Shown here piece after piece: positions 38,703 to 50,400 of a DNA stretch of 64,000 bases. Source of the DNA: Methanogenium cariaci JCM 10550. GTDB lineage: Archaea > Halobacteriota > Methanomicrobia > Methanomicrobiales > Methanomicrobiaceae. The DNA lies in contig NZ_BBBG01000002.1 of the NCBI RefSeq assembly GCF_001315945.1, forward strand, positions 157,631-221,630, written 5' to 3'. The first letter of the stretch is position 1. The number at the start of each line of letters is the position of its first letter. A program made the translations under genes and the position numbers. Below the pieces are notes generated by a model. It searched no databases, was not told the origin of the DNA, and worked only from the letters and a program-made list of their open reading frames with translations.

Positions 38703-39236
38703 TTTCTTTAATCCTTCTCATTTTCGCAGGTGTGATTCCGCAGGTCCGTCTCCGTACATCCGCGGCATCTATGTAATACAGAATATGTGATTTCTCTGGT
38801 CTTTAGCCAAAGGAATGCACGCATACACTCACCGGTATTTGATATGCAAATGTATATTAAATTTCACTTTGGGGGAAATTTGCTGTGACCTGGGAATATG
38901 GACTAATTGTGGTGTGATTGATTATAATTTATCTAAATTTATTTTTTATTTACAATGTTTTGTGCGATTGTAATTGTGATATAGTTACTGTAAAAATCAT
39001 TAAAACAATTATATGTCCTGTTGGTTTTGTTTATTAACTTAATTGTTCATTTTTGTGTATGTAATTACAATAAATCACATGCGAATACGAAAACCCGATG
39101 TGAATATTATATTATTGTTTGTTAATTTGATCAAATTTAACGTTCAATAATGATGTAAATTAAATCGTTTAAACTATATGCTTGCTCCACCAAACCCAAT
39201 ATAAATACTTGTTTGTATGCAGAGGTGTAAATAATT
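38703..39236. promoter_or_regulatory. AT-rich leader of chemoreceptor cassette A with TATA box
   Basis: From about 38820 the base composition falls sharply, with long A/T stretches and several small palindromes, unlike the GC-rich surroundings. No gene is present. A clear TATA box, tataaata, lies at 39200-39207, about 37 bases before the TTG start of parA, and gaggtg serves as ribosome-binding site. AT-rich leaders also precede the second and third cassettes. Confidence 0.6.
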
Positions 39237-40095
39237 TTGATTGTAACATTTGCCCACCATAAGGGGGGGGTACTGGAAAAACAACGTCATGTTTAAATAT
39301 TTCCGGATTTTTGCATGAATATGGTAAGCGTGTGCTGGTCATCGACTGCGATCCGCAGGCAAATGCAACATCCGGTCTTGGCATTGATCCGTGTTCCGAT
39401 CGGCTGAGTATGTATGATGTGTTCATGTCATATGCGGGAGATTATCCTGACGTTGGCTTGGCGGATATCATTACGGAGACAAAATCCGGTATTTTTCTGG
39501 CGCCTTCATCCCTTGATCTCGTCGGGGGGGCCGAGCCGTACCTCTATACGATTGACAACCGTGCTGCGATACTGAAAGATGCGATCGCAGAGCTTGGCGA
39601 TGCGTATGGCTGCATCCTCATCGATACCCCGCCGAGTATGGGGGGGCAATTCGTTCTCAACGGGCTTGTTGCCGCAGACCGGGTTGTTGTTACCTTTGAC
39701 AGCGGCATCTTTGCCTGAAAGGGGGGGCCGAGGCGCTCTCGACGATCATGGGTGATGTGGAGACCTATGTTGGTGATACGGTAGTCGCCGATGTGGCTGT
39801 TCTCACGCAGTGGGATAAAGCTCCTGCCGCACCTGTATCAGCTGAAGGATTTGGAGCACGGCTGAAACAACTCTTCTTTGGAACGCCTGATTCTGGTGAT
39901 AATGGCGGAGAAAAAGAACGACTGACTGCATTTGAGAATGACGTGAAGAAATCATTTGAGACGGTATACACCGTCCCGTTCGACACAAACATACAGAAAG
40001 CGCAGGAGAATGGGATTCCCCTCCCGCAGTTTGCACCAGAGTGTGAGGCTGCCTGTGTCTATCGTAAAATTGCAGAACAATTAAACTCGCAGTGA
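39237..40095 (+). CDS. ParA/Soj-like ATPase, chemoreceptor cassette A, frame broken
   Basis: Deviant Walker-A ATPase of the ParA/MinD group, expected to dimerise with ATP and position cargo on the nucleoid. The frame IVTFAHHKGG-TGKTTSCLN is interrupted by a G8 run at 39263. It continues VLVIDCDPQANATSGLG, DHILIDTPPS-like IDTPPSMG, and VVVTFDSGIFAL, where one C is missing near 39716 against copy B and gives a false TGA. The tail FGARLKQLFFGTPDSG to CVYRKIAEQLNSQ matches copy B. TTG start as in copy B. 44 bp upstream of the receptor. No ParB gene is present. Confidence 0.9.
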
Positions 40096-40139
40096 AACCG
40101 GCTGAAAAATATTGAAATAATTCTAAGAGGTGTGTAAAT

Positions 40140-43100
40140 ATGGAAAAAACAGGAAGAAAAGCATTATTTCAGGCGGCCCCGTCAGATAACGGAAATACTG
40201 GCGGAAATGAAATCCTGAACGATTGGGTAAAGATACTGAAATCTGCCGTTGAGGGAGACGCATCCGCGAGGATTGATCTTGATTCCGTTGACGGTTCACT
40301 GAAACCACTCGGTGAAACACTCAATCTGGCAATCGAAAAAATATCAACTGATTCTGCAGATATTCAAAATAAAAAGCGACTGATCGGAAACGCGCAGAAG
40401 CGCTACCGGGAGATTATTCAGCAGAATCCGATGCCGATGCTCCTTATAAATAAGAATCTGAAGATTGTCGTTACTAATCCTGCCTATGAGGAGATGAGCG
40501 GATATACTACCAACGACCTCCGTACAATGAATATTCGTGATTTTCGCGTTGTGGAGAGTGATGGAGATGGTATCAAAAAGGCATTCTCAGAGGGTATTCG
40601 TTCCGCCGGAGAGATGGTGGTCGATCTCCCGAGCGGAACACGTATCCTTGAACAGCACAGTATTCCTGTCAGAAATGATGCCGGAGAAATAACAAATGTT
40701 CTTCTGGCATTCCAGGACCTTACTGATCTCAGGCGGGAAATGGGTGAGATCAATCTGCTGAACAAGAAGGCAGAATCGTTCATCAAACAGAACCCGCAGG
40801 CGATTGCGGTGCTCGGTCCTGACAAGTCCCGTATTGACCTCAATAAGGAGTATGAGCGTGTCTGGCGGGGGGGAAGCTACGAGGAGCTGATGAGAAAGAA
40901 GCTCTACGACTTTGACATCACGATGACTGGCGGCGATGACTTCTACGCTTCCTATGAGACAAAAAGGCTTGCCGTAAGCGATATGGAGCTGAAGTGGCCG
41001 AACGGTGATAAGACGTATGTGACACTCTACCAGGTGCCGATTCTTGATGATAATGGCGACATTCTCATCAACTACTACATCTATCAGGATCGCACTGCTG
41101 AAGTCGAGGAAAAGGGAGCGATTCAGCTCTTACAGAAGCAGTCAGAATCGTTCATCAAACAGAACCCGCAGGCGATTGCGGTGCTCGGTCCTGACAAGTC
41201 CCGTATTGACCTCAATAAGGAGTATGGGCGTGTCTGGCGGGGGGAAGCTACGAGGAGCTGATGAGAAAGAAGCTCTACGACTTTGACATCACGATGACGG
41301 GCGGTGATGACTTCTACGCTTCCTATGAGACAAAAAGGCTTGCCGTAAGCGATATGGAGCTGAAGTGGCCGAACGGTGATAAGACGTATGTGACGCTCTA
41401 CCAGGTGCCTATTCTCGATGATAATGGCGACATTCTCGTCAACTACTACATCTATCAGGATCGCACTGCTGAAGTCGAGGAAAAGGGAGCGATTCAGCTC
41501 TTACAGAAGCAGTCAGAATCGTTTATCAAACAGAACCCGCAGGCGATTGCGGTGCTCGGTCCTGACAAGTCCCGTATCGACCTGAATAAAGAGTATGAGC
41601 GTGTTTGGCGGGGGGGAAGTTACGAGGAGCTGATGGCAAAGAAGCTCTACGACTTTGACATCACGATGACCGGCGGCGAAGATTTCTATGCCTCCTACGA
41701 GACAAAAAGGCTTGCCGTAAGCGATATGGAGCTGAAGTGGCCGAATGGCGATAAGACGTATGTGACGCTCTACCAAGTGCCTATTCTCGACGATAATGGC
41801 GACATTCTCGTCAACTATTACATCTACCAGGACCGCACTGCTGAAGTTGAAGAGAAAGGAGAGATCGAGCAGCTTCAGAAGAAAGCAGAATCGTTCATCA
41901 AACAGAACCCGCAGGCGATTGCGGTGCTTGGCCCTGACAAGACCCGTCTTGATATCAACAAGGAGTATGAGCGTGTCTGGCGGGGGGGGAGCTACGAGGA
42001 GCTGATGGCAAAGAAGCTCTACGACTTTGACATCACGATGACGGGCGGCGAAGACTTCTATGCCTCGTTTGAGACAAAACGTCTTGCCGTAACCAATATG
42101 GAGCTGAAATGGCCGAACGGCGATAAGACGTATGTGACGCTCTATCAGGTGCCGATTCTTGATGATAATGGCGACATTCTCGTCAACTACTACATCTACC
42201 AGGACCTCACGAAGGATGTCTCGGTGGAGAAGTATCTCAATAATGAGGTAGAGAAATTGAAGGCCAATCTCGAGATGTTCTCCCACGGTGACCTGACATT
42301 CAACTCTGTTGTTGATGAGGGCAACGAATACACCACGGTGGTGCGTGACAACTTCGCTCAGATCAACGGCAGTATTGACGGGGTGAGGGACGCTGTTGGT
42401 TCACTCCTCGCAGATGTGGGTACGCTTGCCGAAGCCACCGTTGAAGGAAAACTTGACACCCGTGTGGATGCGAGTTTCCACAGTGGAGAATTTGCAAAGG
42501 TTATCGGAGGTGTCAACGATATCATTGATGCAATGGTCGGCCCCCCCTTAAATGTGACCGCAGAGTATGTGGACCGTATCTCAAAGGGTGACATTCCTGA
42601 GAAGATTACTGATGCATATGCAGGTGACTTCAATGAGATCAAGAACAACCTGAATGCGTGCATCGACGGTCTTGGCGGTCTTGTTGAAGCCAATGCAGTG
42701 CTACAGAGGATGGCGGACAACGACTACACTGTGAAGGTTGAAGGTGATTATGTCGGTCTCTTTGCTGATGTTGCCACTGCTACCAATGCAGTCACCGAAC
42801 GTCTGCTCCACCTTCAGGACACCGCCCAGAATATCGCTGTGGGTGACCTGAGTGACCTTGGGGGGGCCTACAAAGCAATTGGACAGCGGTCAGAAAACGA
42901 CAGGCTGGTCCCATCTTTCGTCTCCATGATGGAGAACATCGAAGCTGTGGTTGACGATGCCAATATGCTTGCAGAGGCGGGTGTGAACGGGCAGCTCGAC
43001 GTGCGTGCGGATGCCACGCGCCATGCGGGTGCGTATGGCGAGGTAATTTCTGGGATCAACAACACGCTCGATGCAATGGTCGGTCCGCTGAATGTGGCTG

Positions 43101-44977
43101 CTGAGTATGTGGACCGTATTTCGAAGGGTGACATCCCCCGAGAAGGTTACAGACGCGTGGAAGGGTGACTTCAATGAGGTCAAGAACAACCTCAACCAGT
43201 GTATCAATGCGGTTAACCTGCTTGTCGCTGATGCCGGTCTGCTGGCACAGGCCGGTGTTGATGGCAGGCTTGATGTCCGGGCTGACGGCTCGAAGCACCA
43301 GGGTGACTTCCGCAAGATCGTGGATGGTGTCAACGGTACGCTTGATGCCATCGGTGCTCCGCTTCAGGAGACGATGGCGTTGCTTGAGCGGATGGCCGTC
43401 AACGACTACACCACAAAGATTGAGAACACGTATCCCGGCGATTACGCGAAGGTAACACAAAATCTGAATGAAGTGCTGGGGAGGCTGGTTAATGTCCAGG
43501 ATACACTGCAGAATATTGCGGCAGGTGATCTGAGCGATCTCCATGATTACAAAACTCTGGGCCAGCGCTCAAAGAACGATAAACTCAACCCGTCATTTAT
43601 CGGCATGATCGAGAGCCTTCAGGCCGTGGTAGATGATGCAGAGATGCTCGCGCAGGCCGGGGGGGTGAACGGTCAGCTCGATGTGCGTGCGGATGCGACC
43701 CGCCACAAAGGTGCATATGGTGAAGTGATTGGCGGCATCAACAACTGTCTGGACGCAGTGTTGGTCCGCTGAATGTTGCTGCGGAGTATGTGGATCGTAT
43801 TGCGAAGGGAGACATCCCGGAGAAGATCACCGATGTGTATGCGGGTGACTTCAATGAGATCAAGAACAACCTCAACGAGTGTATTGATGCGGTCAACCTG
43901 CTTGTGGTGGACACCAATATGCTGGTAGACGCCGCAGCAGCAGGCAAGCTCACCGCCCGTGCCGACGTTTCCCAGCACGCCGGGGGGGACTTTGCAAAGA
44001 TTGTGGGTGGCATCAACCAGACCTTTGATGTGATTAACGAGCCGTTCCGTGAAGTGAACGCCGCGATTGCACAGCTGGATGTCACTGCCGATGAAACGAC
44101 CCGGGGGGGTGCTGACGAGATTGCAAAGGCGGCCGAGCAGGTTGCGCTGACCAGTCAGCAATGTGCCGATCTGGGCAACTCGCTTATTATCCAGATAGAG
44201 GAAGTGGACCGGCAGGTTGCCGATCTCTCGGCAAGCAACGAGGAGATTGCAAGTACCTCACAGGAGGTGCACGAACATGCGGTGCAGACCGCTGAGATCG
44301 GTGAAAAAGCCCAGAAACTCGGTGCCGAGGCGAACGCCAAGATGACTGTCGTCGAAGATATTGCAAAGCAGAGTGTGGATGGGATCGAGGATCTCAACAG
44401 CCGGATGCAGGAGATTGACAATGTCGTCAAGCAGGTCAATGACATTACCAACCAGATCAACCTGCTCGCACTCAACGCGGCCATTGAAGCAGCCAGAGCA
44501 GGTGAACACGGCCGTGGATTCGCGGTGGTCGCAGGAGAAGTGCGAAATCTTGCCGTGGAAGCCAAGGCGGCAACCGGGCAGATTGACCAGGTGATTGCGG
44601 GCGTCCAGACGATCAGTGCAAAGACGGCCGAGGCGATCGGTTCTGCCCATACCGAGATCGGTTCCGGTGTGGCAAGTGTGAACGCGACGATTGGGGGGGC
44701 ACTTAACGAGATCGTGAAGGGTTCTCAGGATATGAAACTGAATCTGGACGAGATTGCCAAGGCGATTGAGGATCAGGCGAACATGGCCAATCGCATCGTC
44801 GAGGCGATGGAAGAAAGCAGCCGTCTGACCCGTGAGAACCAGGGGGGGCAGGTGGAGGAACTGGCCTCGCTTGCCGAAGAAGCGAGCGCCTCGACCGAGG
44901 AGATTGGCAGCTCCATATACGAGGTGAAGAACATGGCCGGTGACCTCAAACAGACTATGGACAAGTTTGAGGTCTAA
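40140..44977 (+). CDS. Giant soluble chemoreceptor A (HAMP-PAS5-polyHAMP-MCP), frame broken
   Basis: Methyl-accepting chemotaxis protein without membrane segments, about 1,600 residues after repair. Order: N-terminal HAMP-like unit (GDASARIDLDSVDGSLKPLG), one divergent PAS (residues ~85-200), four near-identical ~124-residue PAS repeats to about 42205, about 13 HAMP-like units alternating KGDIPEKITD and GQLDVRADATRH types, then the signalling hairpin with NQINLLALNAAIEAARAGEH and GRGFAVVAGEVRNLA, ending DLKQTMDKFEV. Breaks lie near 41240 (G6 for native G4), 43136 and 43757. Sensing is presumably intracellular, ligand unknown. CheW follows 18 bp downstream. Confidence 0.93.
40773..42205 (+). 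repeat. Four tandem ~372-bp PAS-encoding repeats in receptor A
   Basis: Units begin at about 40773, 41145, 41516 and 41888, each encoding ESFIKQNPQAIAVLGPDKSR, VWRGSYEEL, KLYDFDITMTGG, DMELKWPNGDKTYV and NYYIYQD. DNA identity between units is very high. Unit 2 is one base short (G6 instead of G7). Removing the three added G of each heptamer gives 369 bp, 123 codons. Confidence 0.9.
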
Positions 44978-44995
44978 AATCCAGGTGAGAAGAAT

Positions 44996-45475
44996 ATGGC
45001 AACAATTGATGTGGTTGAATTCGAGATCGGGGGGGGCGAGCATTATGCCTTCGATATTCACCTTGCGCGAGAGATTGTGGAGATGATACCAATCACCCCT
45101 ATCCCCCCCGGCGCACCACCGTATATCGCAGGGATCATCAATCTCCGTGGTGAGATCACCAATGTCATCCGGATAAACGAACTCCTCTCGCTCACCGAGG
45201 GAAAGAAAGTCGAGGATCAGAAGATCATCGTGCTTGTCTCCAACGGGAACGAAGGCTCAGGTATTGGTATCATTGTTGACGAAGTGCATGCTGTCAATGC
45301 GATCTCAGAGGATGATGTCGAGCAGATTGGAGAGAATATATCATCTGATATCAACGGATTTATTAAGGGGATTATTATGGTCCGGGATGTCGAAAACAGC
45401 GGGAAAGAAGGACTGGTGATCTGGCTTGATATGGAAAAGATCCTCGGTGACCTTATTACGAGACATCAGGGATAG
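44996..45475 (+). CDS. cheW: CheW adaptor protein, cassette A
   Basis: About 158 residues. VVEFEIGG, YAFDIHLAREIVEMIPITPI, PYIAGIINLRGEITNVIRI and GIGIIVDEVHAVNAISEDDVE are typical CheW elements, coupling the receptor to CheA. A G8 run (native G5 in copy B) and a C7 run (native C4) add one Gly and one Pro but keep the frame. Ribosome-binding site aggtgag precedes ATG. No cheA gene is in the window. Confidence 0.95.
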   Translation: MATIDVVEFEIGGGEHYAFDIHLAREIVEMIPITPIPPGAPPYIAGIINLRGEITNVIRINELLSLTEGKKVEDQKIIVLVSNGNEGSGIGIIVDEVHAVNAISEDDVEQIGENISSDINGFIKGIIMVRDVENSGKEGLVIWLDMEKILGDLITRHQG

Positions 45476-46555
45476 TTGCGCATCGGAATGATTTTCCAAA
45501 ATTTATTGGGAGCATTGACATTCTTCTTCGGAACCAGTGCTCTCCAATAGAATGAAAATTATGTTGGGTGCGTATTACCACACAGATGTGCCTTGGGGGG
45601 GATGCTGCAGGCTGGTAAGGGATAATAGTATATTTTTTGGCTCTGTAGGAATACTGCGAAGCGAGAGAAAACGTGTCTGAGGGTGAAAATCAGAAAACCG
45701 ATATCATACCCTTATTTTTGATCCCTTTGTTTCGTCTCTTTGGTCCCCCCTGTATGGGGGGGAATCGGAGGGAGATATGGGCGTGTTTTCCGCTCTTTTT
45801 TCCGATCCGGAAAATACGGCTGTAATGCCTTTTATTTGCTATAAATTCGGTTGATTGCGGAATACCATGCGGCCGCTATTGGCAGATATTTTGAGAGGAT
45901 GTATGGGTAGTCTTTGGTTGAGATCAGCCCACTCCAGGCTTCTGTGTGGACACGTTTTTCCGCGGCAGATATGTTTCAGATTTGTTATTTATGTGCGATA
46001 TTGTCTTGGATTCTGGGATACTGTCCGAAATGGTGAGAATGATGTCCTGCAGCTGCAGGAGAAAGATCGCACAGCAGATCCGAATGCCAGTCATTCAGAA
46101 GAATTACCTGTATTTCATGGTTAAAATGGGGGGGGTGAGGGCAATCAATAAGGCAGCAAAATAAGTGTGGGTCATCATTCTGCCGTTCACTTGCACTATG
46201 AAATGCTGTGTACATTACTTATGACAAATAAAAAATATACTATTCAAAAAATTGTTATATGTGTATTTATCCTTCACCAAACAAGAGGTTTATTCTTTAC
46301 AGCATAAATCTATTGATATTTTGGGATTGTATTTAGCTCTTGTGTTGGCAATATTTATTGTTATACTTTAAATTTTTGTATTTTTTTGTAATGTTGAATA
46401 CAAAATAATTAAAGATAAAAAATGATTTTTAGCGGATATATGTCAATTCTACTTATTTTAAACAATTTAAATAAATGCATCAAACCTATGGATTATATAG
46501 GTCCTCCACCATATCCTAAAAAAGTATGGAATATTATGCTGTGGAGTGAATAATT
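45476..46555. promoter_or_regulatory. 1.1-kb intergenic region between cassettes A and B
   Basis: No credible gene. The first 700 bases have mixed composition, and a 90-codon frame near 45855 has no family features. From about 46195 the sequence is strongly AT-rich, as before cassettes A and C. It ends with tatatag (about 46493) and ggagtga before the TTG of parA copy B. The AT-rich part may be promoter, DNA-bending or ParA-related site. Confidence 0.5.
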
Positions 46556-47407
46556 TTGATTGTAACATTTGCCCACCATAAGGGTGGTACCGGAAAAACA
46601 ACTTCCTGCTTAAATATTGCCGGATTTTTGCATGAATCCGGTAAGCGTGTGCTGGTCATAGACTGCGATCCGCAGGCAAATGCGACATCCGGTCTTGGCG
46701 TTGATCCGTGTTCTGATCAGCTGAGTATGTATGATGTGTTCATGTCCTATGCGGGAGATTTTCCTGACGTTGGTCTGGCAGATATCATTACGGAGACAAA
46801 ATCCGGTATTTTTCTGGCATCTTCATCACTTGATCTCGTCGGGGCCGAGCCGTACCTCTATACGATTGACAACCGCGCTGCGATACTGAAAGATGTGATC
46901 ACAGAGATCGGTGATGCGTATGATCACATCCTCATTGATACTCCTCCGAGTATGGGGCAGTTTGTCCTCAATGGGCTCGTTGCCGCAGACCGGGTTGTTG
47001 TTACCTTTGACAGCGGCATCTTTGCCCTGAAAGGGGGGGCTGAGGCGCTCTCGGCGATCATGGATGATGTGGAGACATACACGGGCGAAAAAGTGGTCGC
47101 CGATGTGGCTGTTCTCACACGCTGGGGCCAGACGCCCGTGATCCCTGTGCCGGATGAAGGGTTTGGAGCACGGCTGAAACAACTCTTCTTTGGAACACCT
47201 GAATCTGGTGATAATGGTGAAGAAAAGGGACGACTGGCTGCATTTGAGAATGACGTGAAGAGATCGTTCGAGATGGTATACACTATCCCGTTCGACACGA
47301 ATGTCCAGAAAGCGCAGGAGAATGGGATTCCCCTCCCACAGTTTGCACCAGAGTGTGAGGCTGCCTGTGTCTATCGTGAAATTGCAGAACAATTAAATTC
47401 GCAGTGA
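46556..47407 (+). CDS. ParA/Soj-like ATPase, chemoreceptor cassette B
   Basis: Intact 283-residue copy, the reference for A and C. Walker A HHKGGTGKTTS with the signature first Lys, Walker A' region VLVIDCDPQANAT, DHILIDTPPSMGQFVLNGL, and VTFDSGIFALKG. The last third (FGARLKQLFFGTPESG to the end) contains a charged segment not typical of short Soj proteins. In Rhodobacter and Vibrio, ParA-type ATPases (PpfA, ParC) position chemotaxis arrays, and the constant linkage to a soluble receptor here suggests the same job. TTG start with ggagtga upstream. Confidence 0.93.
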   Translation: MIVTFAHHKGGTGKTTSCLNIAGFLHESGKRVLVIDCDPQANATSGLGVDPCSDQLSMYDVFMSYAGDFPDVGLADIITETKSGIFLASSSLDLVGAEPYLYTIDNRAAILKDVITEIGDAYDHILIDTPPSMGQFVLNGLVAADRVVVTFDSGIFALKGGAEALSAIMDDVETYTGEKVVADVAVLTRWGQTPVIPVPDEGFGARLKQLFFGTPESGDNGEEKGRLAAFENDVKRSFEMVYTIPFDTNVQKAQENGIPLPQFAPECEAACVYREIAEQLNSQ

Positions 47408-47451
47408 AACTGGCTGAAAAATATTGAAATAATTCTAAGAGGTGTGTGAAT

Positions 47452-50400
47452 ATGGAAAAAACCGGAAGAAAAGCATTATTCCAGACCGCTCAGTCAAATA
47501 CAGGGAATAGTGACCTTAATTTGACACTGGAAGAATGGGCAAACATTGTTGAATCCGCCGTTGAGGGAGATGCATCCGCGAGGATTGATATTGATTCCGT
47601 TGACGGTTCACTGAAATCACTCGGTGAAAAGCTCAACCGGGCAATTGAAAAAATATCGAATGATTCTGCTGATATCGAAAATAAGAAACGACTGATCGGA
47701 AATGCGCAGAAGCGCTACCGGGAGATTTTACAGCAGAATCCCATGCCGATGCTTCTTGTCAATAAGAATCAGAAGATTGTTGTCACCAATCCTGCCTACG
47801 AGGAGATGAGTGGGTATACCAAAAACGAACTCCGTACAATGAATCTCCGTGATTTCCGTATCGAAGGAAAAGAGGGAGACGGTATCAGGAAGGCATTATC
47901 AACAGGTGTCCGTACTACCGAAGAGGTGGTGGTCAATCTTCCGAGCGGAACACGCACCCTTGAACAGCACTGTATCCCGGTCAGAAATGATGCAGACGAA
48001 ATAACAAATGTCCTTCTGGCATTTAGTGACCTTACTGATCTCAGGCAGGAAATGGCGGAGATTCATCTGCTTACCAAGAAGGCGGAATCGTTTATCAAAC
48101 AGAATCCTCAGGCGATTGCGGTACTCGCGCCTGACAAGTCCCGTATTGACCTGAACAAGGAGTATGAGCGTGTCTGGCGGGGGGGAAGTTACGAGGAGCT
48201 GATGGCAAAGAAGCTCTACGACTTTGACATCACGATGACGGGCGGCGACGACTTCTACGCCTCATTTGAGACAAAGCGGCTTGCCATAAGTGATATGGAG
48301 TTGAAGTGGCCGAACGGTGATAAGACGTATGTGACACTCTATCAGGTGCCGATTCTCGATGATAACGGTGACATCCTCGTCAACTACTACATCTATCAGG
48401 ACCGTACTGCTGAAGTCGAGGAAAAGAGTGAGATCCAGCAGCTCCAGAAAAAGGCGGAGTCGTTTATCAAACAGAACCCGCAGGCGATTGCGGTGCTCGC
48501 GCCTGACAAGTCCCGTATTGACCTGAACAAGGAGTATGAGCGTGTCTGGCGGGGGGGAAGCTACGAGGAGCTGATGGCAAAGAAGCTCTACGACTTTGAT
48601 ATCACGATGACGGGCGGCGACGACTTCTACGCCTCATTTGAGACAAAGCGGCTTGCCATAAGTGATATGGAGCTGAAATGGCCGAACGGTGATAAGACGT
48701 ATGTGACGCTCTATCAGGTACCGATTCTCAACGATAACGGAGATATCCTCGTCAACTATTACATTTACCAGGATCGCACAGCAGAAGTCGAGGAGAAGTG
48801 TGAGATCCAGCAGCTCCAGAAAAAGGCGGAGTCATTCATCAAACAGAACCCGCAGGCGATTGCAGTGCTCGCGCCTGACAAGTCCCGTATCGATCTCAAC
48901 AAGGGGTATGAGCGTGTCTGGCGGGGAAGCTATGAAGAATTGATGGCAAAGAAGCTCTACGACTTTGACATCACAATGACCGGCGGCGACGACTTCTATG
49001 CCTCCTTTGAGACAAAACGTCTTGCCGTAACCAATATGGAGCTGAAATGGCCGAACGGCGATCATACATATGTGACGCTCTACCAGGTGCCGATTCTCGA
49101 CGAGAGTGGTGAGATCCTTGTCAACTACTACATCTACCAGGACCTTACGAAGGATGTCTCGGTGGAGAAGTATCTCAATAATGAGGTCGAGAAACTGAAG
49201 GTCAATCTTGAGATGTTCGCACGCGGTGACCTGACATTCGACTCTGCTGTCAATGAGGGCAACGAATACACCACGGTGGTGCGTGACAACTTTGATCAGA
49301 TCAATGGCAGTATTGACGGGGGGGTGAGGGATGCTGTTGGTTCACTCCTCGCAGATGTGGGTACGCTTGCCGAAGCCACCGTTGAAGGAAAACTTGACAC
49401 CCGTGTGGATGCGAGTGTCCACAGTGGAGAATTTGCGAAAGTCGTCGAAGGTGTCAACGATACCATTGATGCAATGGTTGGTCCACTGAATGTGACCGCG
49501 GAGTATGTGGACCGTATCTCAAAGGGTGACATCCCGGAGAAGATCACTGATGATATGCAGGGTGACTTCAACGAGATCAAGAATAACCTGAATGCGTGCA
49601 TCGACGGTCTTGGCGGTCTTGTTGAGGCCAATGCCGTGATGCAGAAGATGGCTGAGAACGACTATACCACAAAGGTCGGAGGGAATTATCAGGGCATCTT
49701 TGCGGAGGTTTCCGATGCGACAAATAAGGTGCTCAATAACTTGAACAAGGTGCTGGATGTTGTCGAAGCGATCACGGGTGGTGATCTGTGTTACCTGGAA
49801 ACTTACAGGGCCGTCGGAAGGCGCTGTGAGAATGATCGGTTAATTCCGTCGTTTGTTGTCCTGATGGAGAATATCCAGGCTCTGGTCGATGATGCCAATT
49901 TGCTTGCGGAAGCGGGTGTGAACGGCCATCTCGATGTGCGTGCGGATGCAACGGGCCACCGGGGGGGTGCGTATGGTGAGGTAATTGGCGGGATCAACAA
50001 CACACTCGATGCAATGGTCGGCCCCTTAAACGTGACCGCAGAATATGTTGACCGTATCTCTAAGGGTGACATCCCTGAGAAGGTCAGCGATGATATGCAG
50101 GGTGACTTCAATGAAGTCAAGAACAACCTGAACCAGTGTATCGATGCGCTCAACCTTGTCACGGAAGATATTGTGCTTCTGGCAGATGCGGGAGTCGCGG
50201 GTGAACTGAGTGTACGTGCAGACCCATCCCGTCACCAGGGGGTATTCGCCGACTACATTATGGGCTTAAACAAGACGCTCGATGCATCCGGTGTTCCGCT
50301 TCAGGAGACGATGGGACTGCTTGAACGGATGGCTGTTAACGACTACACGACAAGAATTGAGCACACGTATCCCGGAGATTATGCTAAGGTGACAGAGAAC

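Noticed and set aside
45855..46124. Small ORF between cassettes A and B
   Set aside because: No ribosome-binding site, no family features, and composition like non-coding sequence.
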